Shown piece by piece: positions 26,305-34,681 of a stretch of DNA of 64,000 bases. This DNA comes from VRUE01 sp035318745 (GTDB taxonomy: Bacteria > Actinomycetota > Thermoleophilia > Solirubrobacterales > 70-9): NCBI GenBank assembly GCA_035318745.1, contig DATHEA010000017.1, positions 15,050 through 79,049 of the forward strand, in the 5' to 3' direction. Under the pieces are notes generated by a model. That model saw only the letters and a program-made list of their open reading frames with translations. It ran no database searches and was not told the DNA's origin. Made by a program: the position numbers and the translations under genes. Each line of letters starts with the position of its first letter. Position 1 is the first letter of the stretch.

Positions 26305-27096
26305 CTACCCCAGCCAGCCCGCTTTTTTGCGCATTGCGGTGATCCGGCGGAACTCGGCTATGTCCTCGCGCAGGGCGGCTGGAGCTGGTGCTGGTAAGAA
26401 GCGGGCTGGGAGTGGGGACTCGATTGCGCCGGACTCGTCCTTGCTGACTTTGTAGGCGCGGGCGCCGCGTTGGGCGGTTACTGCTGAGGGGGGCCCGTTG
26501 CCCTCCCAGATCAGGCCGGCGTAGTCGTCCAGCCCGTAGCCGCCCGGCATCCCGTTGGAGACGGCGTCGAGGTAGGCGGTGCGGCGGTCGGGTTCGTTGT
26601 TGTAGTGGACGCAGAGGCTGCCCGGCAGGAGGCCGAGGCCGGCACCGGGTAGGGGTTTGCCAGAGGACTTGGTGATGCCGGCCTCGAACCAGCACATCGC
26701 GCCGGCGCTCTGGCCGGCGAGGACGATCCCCTCTCGCCAGGCGAGGCTGAGGATCGCGCTCAGTTCGTGCGCCTCCCAGACCGCGAGCAGGTTGAGCAGG
26801 CTGCCGCCACCGACGTAGATCAGATCCTGCTCGAGGATGTGGTCGCGCAGCTCCATCGGGCGGCTGCCGAGCCGGAACAGGGATAGGTCGGAGATGTCGC
26901 AGGGCCGCTCGCCGAAAGCCGAGTAGAAGCGGCCGATCTGCTCCGAGGTGTCGCCGCTGGCGGTCGGCAGGATGCAGATCCGCGGCCGGCCACCGGCCCG
27001 CGTGGTCGCCAGCCGCAGCATCAGCTCGCAGACGGCGCGGTCGGGAGGTCGGGAGGTGAAGTCGTGGCCGCCGAGGGCGAGGACGCGGGTGATCAT
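26305..27096 (-). CDS. Peptidase S51 family protein (copy 2 of a tandem pair)
   Basis: A 263-residue member of the S51 family (dipeptidase E/cyanophycinase-like). The nucleophile elbow is LAGQSAGAMCW with Ser130, and the LIYVGGGSLLNLL strand precedes it. Later motifs (GLLPGSLCVHY and a DRR segment) match the group. These serine peptidases act on Asp-containing dipeptides or related substrates. The start overlaps the stop of the paralogous upstream gene by four bases, so the two are coupled. The two proteins share most landmarks at the same positions, implying tandem duplication and possibly a heteromer. Confidence 0.85.
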   Translation of the reverse strand: MITRVLALGGHDFTSRPPDRAVCELMLRLATTRAGGRPRICILPTASGDTSEQIGRFYSAFGERPCDISDLSLFRLGSRPMELRDHILEQDLIYVGGGSLLNLLAVWEAHELSAILSLAWREGIVLAGQSAGAMCWFEAGITKSSGKPLPGAGLGLLPGSLCVHYNNEPDRRTAYLDAVSNGMPGGYGLDDYAGLIWEGNGPPSAVTAQRGARAYKVSKDESGAIESPLPARFLPAPAPAALREDIAEFRRITAMRKKAGWLG

Positions 27097-27860
27097 GCAG
27101 CCACAGCAGTCGACATCGCCTCGGGCAGCGGCGTGAAGGGCGGCGCGCCGGCGTCCCCGAGGTAAGCGGTGGCGATCCTCATCTCCACCACACGCTCGCC
27201 GACCGTGTCGAGCCGGTAGCCACGCGCCTCGGGCCGCGAGGCGACGACGCGGTGCAGCTCGGTGCCGGCGAAGTGCAGCGCGGCGCCGTCCTCGGCGGCG
27301 TAACCGGAGCGCATGCCCGAACGGAGGAAGTCGTGGTAGGCGTTGCGACGGCTGGAGTCCCGCTCGTAGTGGACGCAGTTACTGAACGGCAGCAACCCCA
27401 GCCCCTCGACCTGCCGCGGCGCGCCGTGGAAGCCGGTCACCGCCTCGGAGAACCAGCAGAGCGAGCCGGCCGAGAGGCCGCAGAGGACCACGCCACGCTC
27501 CCAGGCTTCGCGCAGGATCGAGTCGATCCCGTGCGCCCGCCAGACCCCGAGCAGGCTGACGACGCTGCCGCCGCCGACGTAGATCAGATCCTGTTCGAGC
27601 AGATGCGCGCGCAGATCCTCGGGCCCCTGCTCGCGGCGGAAGAGAGAGATGTGGCCGGCCTCGCAGCGATCGGCGGAGAAAGCGCGGTAGAAGCGGACGA
27701 TGTAGTGATCTGCGTCGCCGCTGGCAGAAGGCAGGAAGCAGACCCTCGGCCGCTCTGCCCCGCTGAGCCCGAGCACGTAGTCGTCCAGGAGCGGATTGCC
27801 CGACTCCATCGAGAACCCACCCCCACCGAAGGCGACTATCTGGCGGAGCGTCTTCTGCAT
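27093..27860 (-). CDS. Peptidase S51 family protein (copy 1 of a tandem pair)
   Basis: A 255-residue S51-family serine peptidase. Ser130 sits in VLCGLSAGSLCW, preceded by LIYVGGGSVVSLLGVW at the same position as in its neighbour. It shares LLPFSNCVHY and SSRRNAY with the downstream paralogue. It is the first gene of the pair, divergent from three TetR regulators. The intergenic region contains three TGTACA hexamers, so one of those regulators may control it. A TTG two codons upstream is an alternative start. Confidence 0.85.
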   Translation of the reverse strand: MQKTLRQIVAFGGGGFSMESGNPLLDDYVLGLSGAERPRVCFLPSASGDADHYIVRFYRAFSADRCEAGHISLFRREQGPEDLRAHLLEQDLIYVGGGSVVSLLGVWRAHGIDSILREAWERGVVLCGLSAGSLCWFSEAVTGFHGAPRQVEGLGLLPFSNCVHYERDSSRRNAYHDFLRSGMRSGYAAEDGAALHFAGTELHRVVASRPEARGYRLDTVGERVVEMRIATAYLGDAGAPPFTPLPEAMSTAVAA

Positions 27861-27895
27861 TGTCAAATGGTCCCGACGCCGTGGCCAAAGGTCGT

Positions 27896-28035
27896 TGTAC
27901 AGCGGTCCGAAGTTTTCAGTAGCGCTCTCGCCCGGATGTACAGTGGGCGATCGAGGCCGGATTCCGTCCCTGTTCCCAGCCGGGAATTGTTAATCCGGTA
28001 CTGACTCGTCCACAGAGCACCGCCCGAGGTGTACA
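27896..28035. promoter_or_regulatory. Three TGTACA palindromic hexamers in a divergent promoter region
   Basis: TGTACA occurs at 27896-27901, 27937-27942 and 28030-28035 between the S51 pair and the first TetR gene. In GC-rich DNA three copies in 140 bases are unlikely by chance. They may be half-sites or cores of a repressor operator. No longer common consensus is clear. Confidence 0.35.
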
Positions 28036-28077
28036 ATCGCGTTTACCGAAACACCGCTGTCTGTGTAAGGAGTCCGC

Positions 28078-28809
28078 GTGCCCTTCGCCCCACCGCCAAA
28101 TGATGGCGCACCACCGCCCCGAGACCTCGGTGGTGTGATCGAGGCGGAGCACCTGCCCGCCGGGCGCGAGGATCTGGCCGAGCCACTGGTCGCTCACTCC
28201 CAGCGGGAACGGATCCTCGTCGCGATCGCCGACAGCTGCGCGACGAAGGGTTACAGCGCGACCACGATCGCCGACATCTGCGAGCCGGCCGGCGTCTCCC
28301 GCGCCACCTTCTACGAGCTGTTCAAGGACAAGGAGGACTGCTTCCACGCCGCGATGGAGGTCTCCCTTGCGGATGCGATGGGCCGCATCGTCTCGGCCTA
28401 CTCGCCCGACAAGCCGTGGGCGACGATGGTCCGCGACGCCGCCGCGGAGTTCCTCGATCTGCTCGCCAGCCGCCCCGCATTCGCCCGCATGGCTCTGGTC
28501 GAGGCGCCGGCCTCCGGCGACCGGGCCTTCGAGCTCTACGCCTCGGGCAAGAAAGTGCTCCAGTCGCTGCTCGATCGCGGCCGCGACGATCCGGTCGAGG
28601 AGGAAGCGATCCCGTCCAGCGCCGGCCGGGCAGCGCTCTCCGGCGCCGAGTCGCTGATCGTCGGCCAGATCCTCGCCGGCAACGCCGAGCGGCTGCGCGA
28701 GTTGCTGCCGGACATCGTCTACATCACGACCGTTCCTTACCTCGGCCAGGAGGAGGCGCTGCGCCAATCGCGCCAGGCCGAGAAGCTCCTGAGCCCGCCC
28801 GGAGGCTGA
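28078..28809 (+). CDS. TetR-family regulator (first of three)
   Basis: A 243-residue TetR/AcrR regulator. The N-terminal HTH is at about residues 42-88 (RILVAIADSCATKGYSATT, then AGVSRATFYELFKDKEDC). The C-terminal ligand domain ends with a LLPDIVYITTVPYLG helix found in all three neighbours. It starts at GTG with AAGGAG eight bases before. A Pro-rich 40-residue N-terminal extension precedes the HTH. It is divergent from the S51 peptidase pair. Its ligand is unknown. Confidence 0.88.
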   Translation: MPFAPPPNDGAPPPRDLGGVIEAEHLPAGREDLAEPLVAHSQRERILVAIADSCATKGYSATTIADICEPAGVSRATFYELFKDKEDCFHAAMEVSLADAMGRIVSAYSPDKPWATMVRDAAAEFLDLLASRPAFARMALVEAPASGDRAFELYASGKKVLQSLLDRGRDDPVEEEAIPSSAGRAALSGAESLIVGQILAGNAERLRELLPDIVYITTVPYLGQEEALRQSRQAEKLLSPPGG

Positions 28810-28829
28810 ACGGAGTGGAGCGGGCAGGG

Positions 28830-29483
28830 GTGGGAGACCGGTGGCGCCCTCCGCGCGGACGTCACCGGCTGCCCCCAGAGGTCGTCGCGCGCTCGCAGCG
28901 CGAGCGCCTGCTCGAGGCAGCGGTCCGCGTCGTCGCAGCCAAGGGCTACGGCGCGATGACGGTGGGGGACCTGACCAAAGAGGCAGGGGTCTCCCGCACG
29001 ACCTTCTACGAGCTCTACGAGGACAAGGAGGCCTGCTTCCTCGCTGCCTACGACAACGCGGTCGAGGTCCTGGTGCGGCGGGTGATGTCCGCCTATGAAT
29101 CGAAGCAGGGCTGGCCGGACCAGGCGGCGGAGGGGCTCGCCGCCCTGCTCGCCGTGCTCGCCGAGGAGCCGGCGCTGGCGCGGCTCTCGCTGGTCGACAT
29201 CGGCAACGCCGGACCGGCGGCGCAGCGGCGCTATCGGGCGGCGATACAACGGCTGACTCCCCTCTTCGAGGAGGGCCGGGACTTTGCCCCCGGAGGCCGC
29301 GGCCTGCCTGCCAATACCTCGCGGATGGCGATCGGCGGGGTCACTGGGCTGATCTCCGACGAGCTCGTCGCCGGGCGGGCGAAACAACTTCCCGGTTTGC
29401 TTTCGGACGTGCTTTTTGCCACGCTAGTCCCGTATATCGGCCCGGATGCGGCAGCAAGGGAGGTCGAGAGGCTAACTCGATAA
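28830..29483 (+). CDS. TetR-family regulator (second of three)
   Basis: About 217 residues. The HTH is SQRERLLEAAVRVVAAKGYG followed by EAGVSRTTFYELYEDKEAC. The C-terminal domain shares the SDVLFATLVPYIGPDAA helix with the next gene. Two GTG starts are possible (28815 and 28830); 28830 has GGAG at workable distance. It follows the first TetR by about 20 bases, so it is probably co-transcribed and arose by tandem duplication. It starts inside a region where longer plus-strand frames are shadows of the first gene. Confidence 0.85.
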   Translation: MGDRWRPPRGRHRLPPEVVARSQRERLLEAAVRVVAAKGYGAMTVGDLTKEAGVSRTTFYELYEDKEACFLAAYDNAVEVLVRRVMSAYESKQGWPDQAAEGLAALLAVLAEEPALARLSLVDIGNAGPAAQRRYRAAIQRLTPLFEEGRDFAPGGRGLPANTSRMAIGGVTGLISDELVAGRAKQLPGLLSDVLFATLVPYIGPDAAAREVERLTR

Positions 29484-29500
29484 ACGTCTACGTACACGTT
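29483..29500. promoter_or_regulatory. 18-bp pseudo-palindrome between TetR genes
   Basis: AACGTCTACGTACACGTT reads the same on both strands except for one symmetric base pair. It begins at the last base of the second TetR stop and ends six bases before the ATG of the third. Its size and symmetry fit a TetR-dimer operator, probably autoregulatory for the third gene. Confidence 0.45.
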
Positions 29501-29506
29501 GCCGCT

Positions 29507-30154
29507 ATGATCCACATACCCGATAGTTCAACCCTGACGGGCGGGCCGATGGTGGGCAGCGAAACGCGACGTCGACAGATCCTTGAGGCGATGGTGCGGG
29601 TGGTCGGCCGCGAGGGATACAGGGCGACCTCGGTTGCCGACGTGATCGAGGAGGCAAACGTCTCCCGCACGACTTTCTATAAGCACTTCGAGGACAAGTA
29701 CGAGTGCTTCCTCGCCGCCTACGACCTCGTGGTCGAGCGGGTTTTCAGCGAAGTGATCGCCAAGTGCGACCCAGAGCAGCCCTGGCTGGACCGGATGCGG
29801 ATCGGGCTGGCAACGGTGGTCGAGCTGTTCGCCCTCGATCCCGAGCTGGCGCGGACGGCAATCGTCGAGGTTGCCGCGGCCGGCTCCGACGCCCGCCAGC
29901 GACACTGGGACGCGATCACCAGGTTCACCGGGTACCTTGCCGAAGGCGAGCAGTTTGGCGGCGACCGCGAGCTGCCCGGAAACATCGGCTTGATGGCCGC
30001 CGGTGCCGTCTCGGGCCTGATCTTCGACGAGCTGCTGGCCGGAAGGGCGGAGCGACTGCCGGAGCTGCTGCCGGATCTGCTCTTCGCGATGCTGGTCCCC
30101 TACATCGGCCCCGGTGCCGCGACGGCGGAGATGCGGCGCGCAGCGGCCGGCTGA
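29507..30154 (+). CDS. TetR-family regulator (third of three)
   Basis: A 215-residue TetR regulator. The HTH covers about residues 18-66 (TRRRQILEAMVRVVGREGYR, then ANVSRTTFYKHFEDKYEC). The C-terminal domain has LPELLPDLLFAMLVPYIGPG, as in the two preceding paralogues. The ATG at 29507 or an internal ATG (MVGSETRRR, residue 15) could be the start. A near-perfect 18-base palindrome lies just upstream, suggesting its own operator. The target genes are unknown; the ECF sigma gene converges from the right. Confidence 0.87.
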   Translation: MIHIPDSSTLTGGPMVGSETRRRQILEAMVRVVGREGYRATSVADVIEEANVSRTTFYKHFEDKYECFLAAYDLVVERVFSEVIAKCDPEQPWLDRMRIGLATVVELFALDPELARTAIVEVAAAGSDARQRHWDAITRFTGYLAEGEQFGGDRELPGNIGLMAAGAVSGLIFDELLAGRAERLPELLPDLLFAMLVPYIGPGAATAEMRRAAAG

Positions 30155-30193
30155 GGCCCCGCGCCTCGCCGGTCCGCCCGCCTCCCCGGGTCT

Positions 30194-30709
30194 TTAGAAA
30201 GCGCCGATCTGGCGGCGCAGCTTGGCGCGCACACGATGCAGGCGAACCTTGACCGTGCCAAGCGGGATGCCGAGGCGATAGGCGATGGCCTCCTGGGTCA
30301 GGTCCTCGTCGTAGCGAAGTCGCACCAGTTGCCGGTCGCGCTTGTTGAGGCGCTCGAGCGCTGCATGCAGATCGGCCCGTTCAACCGTGGCAAGGACGCG
30401 CTCGTCGTCGCTGCCCTGCCACGCTTCAAGCGTGTCCGTGGGCGCGGGACGTTTGCGGGCAAACTCGCGCAGCGCCTCGTTGCGGACGATCGTCGCCAGC
30501 CACGATTTGCGCGCCTCGCTATTACGCAGCGTCGTCCGTTTCCGCCAGGCCCTCACCATCGAGTCCTGGGCGATGTCCTCCGCCTCTGTGCGGCTCTTGG
30601 CGTAGCGGAAGGCGAAGCGGAGGCAGGTCCTGTGGACCTCGTCCCAGTCCCAAGACTCACTCGGATGTACCCCCCTGCCAACCCGATGATCGAGACGACG
30701 GACCTCCAC
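30194..30709 (-). CDS. ECF RNA polymerase sigma factor
   Basis: A 171-residue sigma-70 family ECF protein. Region 2 is AFRYAKSRTEAEDIAQDSMVRAW (about 33-55). Region 4 is LNKRDRQLVRLRYDEDLTQEA, followed by LGIPLGTVKVRLHRVRAKLR. There is no extra C-terminal domain. The GTG start at 30709 is assigned from the frame and has a GGAG-like site inside the divergent region. No anti-sigma gene is adjacent: the divergent neighbour is a methyltransferase and the convergent neighbour a TetR regulator, so its control is not evident here. Confidence 0.88.
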   Translation of the reverse strand: MEVRRLDHRVGRGVHPSESWDWDEVHRTCLRFAFRYAKSRTEAEDIAQDSMVRAWRKRTTLRNSEARKSWLATIVRNEALREFARKRPAPTDTLEAWQGSDDERVLATVERADLHAALERLNKRDRQLVRLRYDEDLTQEAIAYRLGIPLGTVKVRLHRVRAKLRRQIGAF

Positions 30710-30737
30710 GATCGGATCAGACTAGCAGATTTGATCA

Positions 30738-31571
30738 ATGAAACCATGTCGAACATTCATTGGTCATGGGAGCGTGAATGCAGCAGCATCAGCAGTCCAA
30801 CCGGGAGGCCAGTGGGCAGAGCGAGCCTACGAGGCGATCGCGCCGGTTTACGACGATTTCACCGCCCACCACGACTACGAGCTGTGGCTGGGCAATCTCC
30901 TTCCCAAGGTCAGTGGCCACGGGTTGAGTGGGCGGCGTCTGCTCGACGTCGGTTGCGGGACCGGGAAGAGCTTTCTACCGATGCTCGAGCGGGGATGGGA
31001 AGTCACCGCTTGTGACATCTCGCCCTCGATGCTGGAGTTGGCCCGGGCTAAGGCCGGTGGCGCAGCACAGCTCTCTGTGGCGGACATGCGGGAGCTGCCG
31101 AAGTTCGGCGAGTTCGATCTCGTCTGGGCGTTGGACGACGCGGTCAACTATCTGCTCAGCGCGGAGGAACTTGGTGAAGCGCTGAGCGGGATGCGAGCCA
31201 ACCTGGCCCCTGGCGGGCTGCTGATGTTCGATGTCAACACCCTGCAGGCCTACCGCACCTTCTTTGCCGAGGAGCAGCGGGTCGAGCGCGGAGGGCGGCA
31301 GCTGGTCTGGCGCGGCCAGGGCTCGGCCGACACGCCGCCGGCGTCGATCAGCGAAGCACGCTTCGAAATCGAGGCCGGCAATGGTGGCTCGGGCGCCGAG
31401 ACCCATGTGCACCGCCAGCGCCACTTCCCCGAAGCGGAGGTGCGCGAACAGCTGGCGGCGGCAGGGCTGGAGTGCCTCGATGTCTACGGTCACGGCTTCG
31501 ACGCCGTTCCAAAGCAGCCGGTCGAGGAACTGGTCCACTCCAAGGCTGTCTATATATCGCGCCGTGCATAG
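30738..31571 (+). CDS. Class I SAM-dependent methyltransferase
   Basis: A 277-residue methyltransferase. An N-terminal YEAIAPVYDDFTAHHDYELW segment precedes motif I (LLDVGCGTGKSF, about residues 68-79). Acidic motif II is VTACDISPSML, and FDLVWALDDAVNYLL and LAPGGLLMFDVNT follow. This is the pattern of small-molecule methyltransferases; the substrate is unknown. ATG at 30738 has no ribosome site, and GTG at 30774 (giving MNAAASAV) is an equally likely start. It is divergent from the ECF sigma gene with only about 30 bases between. Confidence 0.82.
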   Translation: MKPCRTFIGHGSVNAAASAVQPGGQWAERAYEAIAPVYDDFTAHHDYELWLGNLLPKVSGHGLSGRRLLDVGCGTGKSFLPMLERGWEVTACDISPSMLELARAKAGGAAQLSVADMRELPKFGEFDLVWALDDAVNYLLSAEELGEALSGMRANLAPGGLLMFDVNTLQAYRTFFAEEQRVERGGRQLVWRGQGSADTPPASISEARFEIEAGNGGSGAETHVHRQRHFPEAEVREQLAAAGLECLDVYGHGFDAVPKQPVEELVHSKAVYISRRA

Positions 31572-31829
31572 GCATCTGGCGCAATTTCGTCAAGTCCTAC
31601 GGACTAACCAACACCTAACCTTTTGCCGACATACCGGCCGCCGACACTGACACACTGTGTGCGGCAGGAAAATGTCGGGGAAATACCCGAATGCTCCAGT
31701 GGTGTTTTTTTGACCTTTAAGTTTGGAGCGAGGACTTTTATGGGTACGCGTAAGTGTGGAGTTTTGGGCGCCGTGACTAGCTACTTATATTCTGTAGACT
31801 CATAACGGAATAGCTGGCAGGCTCGGCGC
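31572..31829. other. Intergenic region, relatively AT-rich, with a sigma-70-like promoter
   Basis: A 258-base gap with clearly lower GC than its surroundings, including a T7 run near 31710. TTGGGC (31764-31769) and TATATT (31786-31791), 16 bases apart, resemble a sigma-70-type promoter driving the XRE gene at 31830. Small frames here have no coding character. Confidence 0.4.
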
Positions 31830-32087
31830 GTGTCGGAGGTGGCTCTTAAGGCTCTTGGCGAAGCGATTCGGACGCGGCGGGGCGAAATCGACGGTCTCTC
31901 TCAGGAGGGGCTCGCCGACCTTGCCGGAATGCATCGCACTTACGTCAGCGAGATCGAGCGCGGGTTGCGAAACCCGAGCTTCCGCAACCTGTTCAAGCTC
32001 GCCGCCGCACTAGAAGTGCCGCTATCGGATCTGGTCGCACAGGCCGAGCGCACAGTTGGCGGCGATGCCGTGGCGCCAGAGACTTAG
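31830..32087 (+). CDS. XRE-family helix-turn-helix regulator
   Basis: An 85-residue protein consisting almost only of a Cro/C1-type HTH: ALGEAIRTRRGEIDGLSQEGLADLAGMHRTYVSEIERG, then NPSFRNLFKLAAALEVPLSDLV. The size and sequence are like controller proteins of restriction systems or phage repressors, but no partner gene is adjacent. It is preceded by an AT-rich region with a plausible promoter and followed by a tRNA-Asp gene, so it may be a remnant or lone acquisition. The GTG start lacks an obvious ribosome site. Confidence 0.82.
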   Translation: MSEVALKALGEAIRTRRGEIDGLSQEGLADLAGMHRTYVSEIERGLRNPSFRNLFKLAAALEVPLSDLVAQAERTVGGDAVAPET

Positions 32088-32221
32088 TCACGGTGCGAGA
32101 TAAGCCGAACTGTTAGCAAACGCTGACATCGGCTTTGACCTCGTCACACCCCAAACCTTTCGCCACTTTTTTGAGGTGGACATAAATGTCTCGGCGACTG
32201 ACGTCCTCAGGAGCCTCGATA

Positions 32222-32295
<74 letters not shown>

Positions 32296-32332
32296 TGAAG
32301 ACGGGCGAGGGGATCGCCCAGCGGGGATTATC

Positions 32333-33370
32333 TCAGGGTCGCTGGATTTGTAGCTTGAAGGCTCCGCCGGAGCGGCGGGAGGAGCGGATCGCGACACGCA
32401 GTCGAGACTGGCCACAGACGGTGTAGTTGAGCTGATGCCGGAAGCTCAAGCCGTGGCGTAAGGTCCGCAGCACCCGCCCGGCGGGGTTCAGCAGGCTGAG
32501 CTCATAGCGCGGCCGGCCGGCCGGCCGGAGACTGACGGTGCCGTCGAGCGGAGTGCCGAAGGCCCGAACCGCCGCGCCGCCGTGGTGCGGTGGTGCCCGC
32601 CCCCGCAGCTTGAGTGCGCTGCGGCCAAGCCAGGGTTCGAGGGTGTCTTCGCGGATGGCCTGGAAGGCCGCCTCGTCCGGCTTCAACGCAGCCGCCCAGC
32701 GCCACGGCACTTCACTCTCGGGGAAACGGAGGTGGGCGAAGCTCTCGGCGAACGCCTCACCGGGATCGCTGAAGTAGTGCAGGCCCTCGTTGCCGGGGAA
32801 TAGCGCCCCCGCCCGCGAGCCCTGGCAGACGTGCTCGTAGCTCGACCAGTGGGGTGTCCCCCAGTCGATCGCCGCCGGGAACGGTGGCGGGCTTTCGCGA
32901 TGCTGGGCGACATGGTGCCCGTACTCGTGAGCGAGGACGAATTCGCGGCTCGCCCCTTCCGGCGCCGGGGTATCGTCGCCACTGAGGACGATCTTGTTTT
33001 CGCCGCCGTAGTAGCAAGCCTCGGCGCCGTAGCCGCAGTCGAATTCGATCTGCGAGGGCGTGTCGAGCTGGACGGTGAGCAGTTCCATCTCGGGACCATG
33101 GATCAGCGTGCCGAGAAAGTGGGCGATCTGCTGCGGGTCCGCTGCGTTGCAGGCGACCTGACAGGCTTCGGTGACCGAGATCGTCACCGTTTCGCCGCTG
33201 CCGTCGTCGATCGGGTAGCGGTTCGCGTCGGCACCGGCCGAGATCGACGCCGAGCCGACGCTGGGCACCTCGATCACCGTGTCGCGCGGCCGCACGGTCG
33301 CCCCCGCCGGGGAGGCGAGAAGAAGAATCATGGCCATACCCGCAAGCGCCCCCGCCGGGCGCTTGCTCAA
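32333..33370 (-). CDS. Secreted zinc metalloprotease-like protein
   Basis: A 345-residue exported protein with an N-terminal signal peptide (residues 1-25, MAMILLLASPAGA). The gluzincin motif HEYGH lies at 148-152, and a plausible third ligand Glu is in DPGEAFAESFAHL (about 202-213). Four to six cysteines suggest disulfides. The C-terminal ~90 residues look like a beta-sandwich (pre-peptidase type). The ATG overlaps the stop of the upstream PG-binding protein gene by four bases, so the two are coupled and may both act at the cell wall. Confidence 0.75.
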   Translation of the reverse strand: MSKRPAGALAGMAMILLLASPAGATVRPRDTVIEVPSVGSASISAGADANRYPIDDGSGETVTISVTEACQVACNAADPQQIAHFLGTLIHGPEMELLTVQLDTPSQIEFDCGYGAEACYYGGENKIVLSGDDTPAPEGASREFVLAHEYGHHVAQHRESPPPFPAAIDWGTPHWSSYEHVCQGSRAGALFPGNEGLHYFSDPGEAFAESFAHLRFPESEVPWRWAAALKPDEAAFQAIREDTLEPWLGRSALKLRGRAPPHHGGAAVRAFGTPLDGTVSLRPAGRPRYELSLLNPAGRVLRTLRHGLSFRHQLNYTVCGQSRLRVAIRSSRRSGGAFKLQIQRP

Positions 33371-34605
33371 GGGGCGGGTCCTGGGTCTATCTCGTACGCC
33401 TTCGCCGGCAGCGAGACGGAAAGTGGGCGGCGCGGCGGCAATGCGCGGCTTGCCATCGCGCCGCCCCCTCGCTTCGCCCGGCGACCCGCCCAGCGCGGAC
33501 GTACCGGGTCGAAGGTGAGCAACGAGCTCCAGGTGTCGGTGCCGAGCGCGCCGTCTACCGGCAGGCCCTCGCTCGCCTGGAACGAGCGCACCGCCGCCCT
33601 GGTCTGCTTGCCGAAAATTCCCGTAACGGGCAACTGCGGCTGAACCGCGGCCTGCAGGTGCTCCTGCGGCCAGACGACCAGGTCACCGCGGCTGCCCCGC
33701 CTCAGCAGAGGCTGGGAGTCAACCGGCCGGTAACCGGCGACCGGTCCGGCGATCGACGAGCCCAGCGCGCTCCAGCCGCTGCTGCTGGTCTCCTGCCAGT
33801 CCCACCAGCTCGGTGCCAGGCCGCCGTAGCTCGCGGAGAAGCGCCGGAAGCGGACGATGTCGGTGCGGCCAGCGCCGCCGTAGGTCTGCCCCAGCGGATA
33901 AACCGGCCGGCCCCAGAGCCGGTTGAAGACGTAGGTGTGCTCGAAGACGGCGCGGACCGAGGTGCCCATCGCCTTCCAATACATCTGCGGCTGATCGACC
34001 GTCGCGCCTTGGGCACCGAAGAAGACCGAATAAGGGAAGGACGGGTGGTAGTCGACGTAGGGGAATCCGGCCAGCGAGAGAGGGAATCCACCGCCGATGC
34101 GTGCCCGCAGGGCACGGATGTAGCGATCGGCGGCGGCGTACTTGCCTTCGTATTGGCCCTCGGCGTCGACGACCAGGCAATCGGCCCCGCGCCGGACCGC
34201 CGCGGCACCGACCTTGGCCTCGTCGACCGGGCTATCGCCGTATACGAACTGCCAGGCGCAGACGTCGAGGCCGCCTTCGTGCAGAGCCCCCACCAGGCTT
34301 TTGTTGAACTGGCTCCAGACGCTCCCCCCGTCGCCGGCCTTGACGTAGAGCGTGCCGATCCCGGCGGCCTTTGCCCGGGTGAGGATCCGCGGCGCGCTAC
34401 CCCCGTCGGAGCGGTCGACGTACCAAATCCACATGCCCTGGCGATCGAAGGGGGTATCGCCGGCGACTGGCGGCGGAGCGACACCCGGTCCCGCGCCACC
34501 CGGGGCGGCGGAGGCGATGCGCGTGTCAGCCGTCAGCGCCATCAATAACAAGACCACCAGAAGCACCGGGCGGAGCCCTGGCGCCGAAGTGCTTCTGGTC
34601 CTCAC
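33367..34605 (-). CDS. Secreted protein with peptidoglycan-binding domain
   Basis: About 412 residues. A signal/anchor segment (LRPVLLVVLLLMALTADTRIASA) is followed by a TIM-barrel-like region of about 230 residues (GMWIWYVDRSDGG, AKAAGIGTLYVKAGDGG, ADCLVVDAEGQYEGKY) resembling glycoside-hydrolase-like DUF proteins. A PG_binding_1 domain follows (TGIFGKQTRAAVRSFQASEG) and then a basic tail. It probably acts on or binds cell wall. The start is uncertain: GTG codons at 34620 and 34605 and a TTG at 34647 are in frame, and 34605 has a GGAAG nearby. It is coupled to the protease gene. Confidence 0.7.
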   Translation of the reverse strand: MRTRSTSAPGLRPVLLVVLLLMALTADTRIASAAPGGAGPGVAPPPVAGDTPFDRQGMWIWYVDRSDGGSAPRILTRAKAAGIGTLYVKAGDGGSVWSQFNKSLVGALHEGGLDVCAWQFVYGDSPVDEAKVGAAAVRRGADCLVVDAEGQYEGKYAAADRYIRALRARIGGGFPLSLAGFPYVDYHPSFPYSVFFGAQGATVDQPQMYWKAMGTSVRAVFEHTYVFNRLWGRPVYPLGQTYGGAGRTDIVRFRRFSASYGGLAPSWWDWQETSSSGWSALGSSIAGPVAGYRPVDSQPLLRRGSRGDLVVWPQEHLQAAVQPQLPVTGIFGKQTRAAVRSFQASEGLPVDGALGTDTWSSLLTFDPVRPRWAGRRAKRGGGAMASRALPPRRPLSVSLPAKAYEIDPGPAP

Positions 34606-34681
34606 GTCAACTTCCAACACGGTAGCTCGCCTGGTGCTGCGCTTCAAATCTGGCGGCCCCCACGACCGTACCGAGTTCGGG

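Noticed and set aside
32508..32528. (CCGG)n simple repeat near 32510-32526
   Set aside because: It lies inside the secreted protease gene and is explained by Arg/Pro/Ala codons; no sign of a regulatory site.
34352..34681. Plus-strand extension upstream of the CFA-synthase remnant
   Set aside because: It is antisense to the PG-binding protein gene and lacks any methyltransferase motif.
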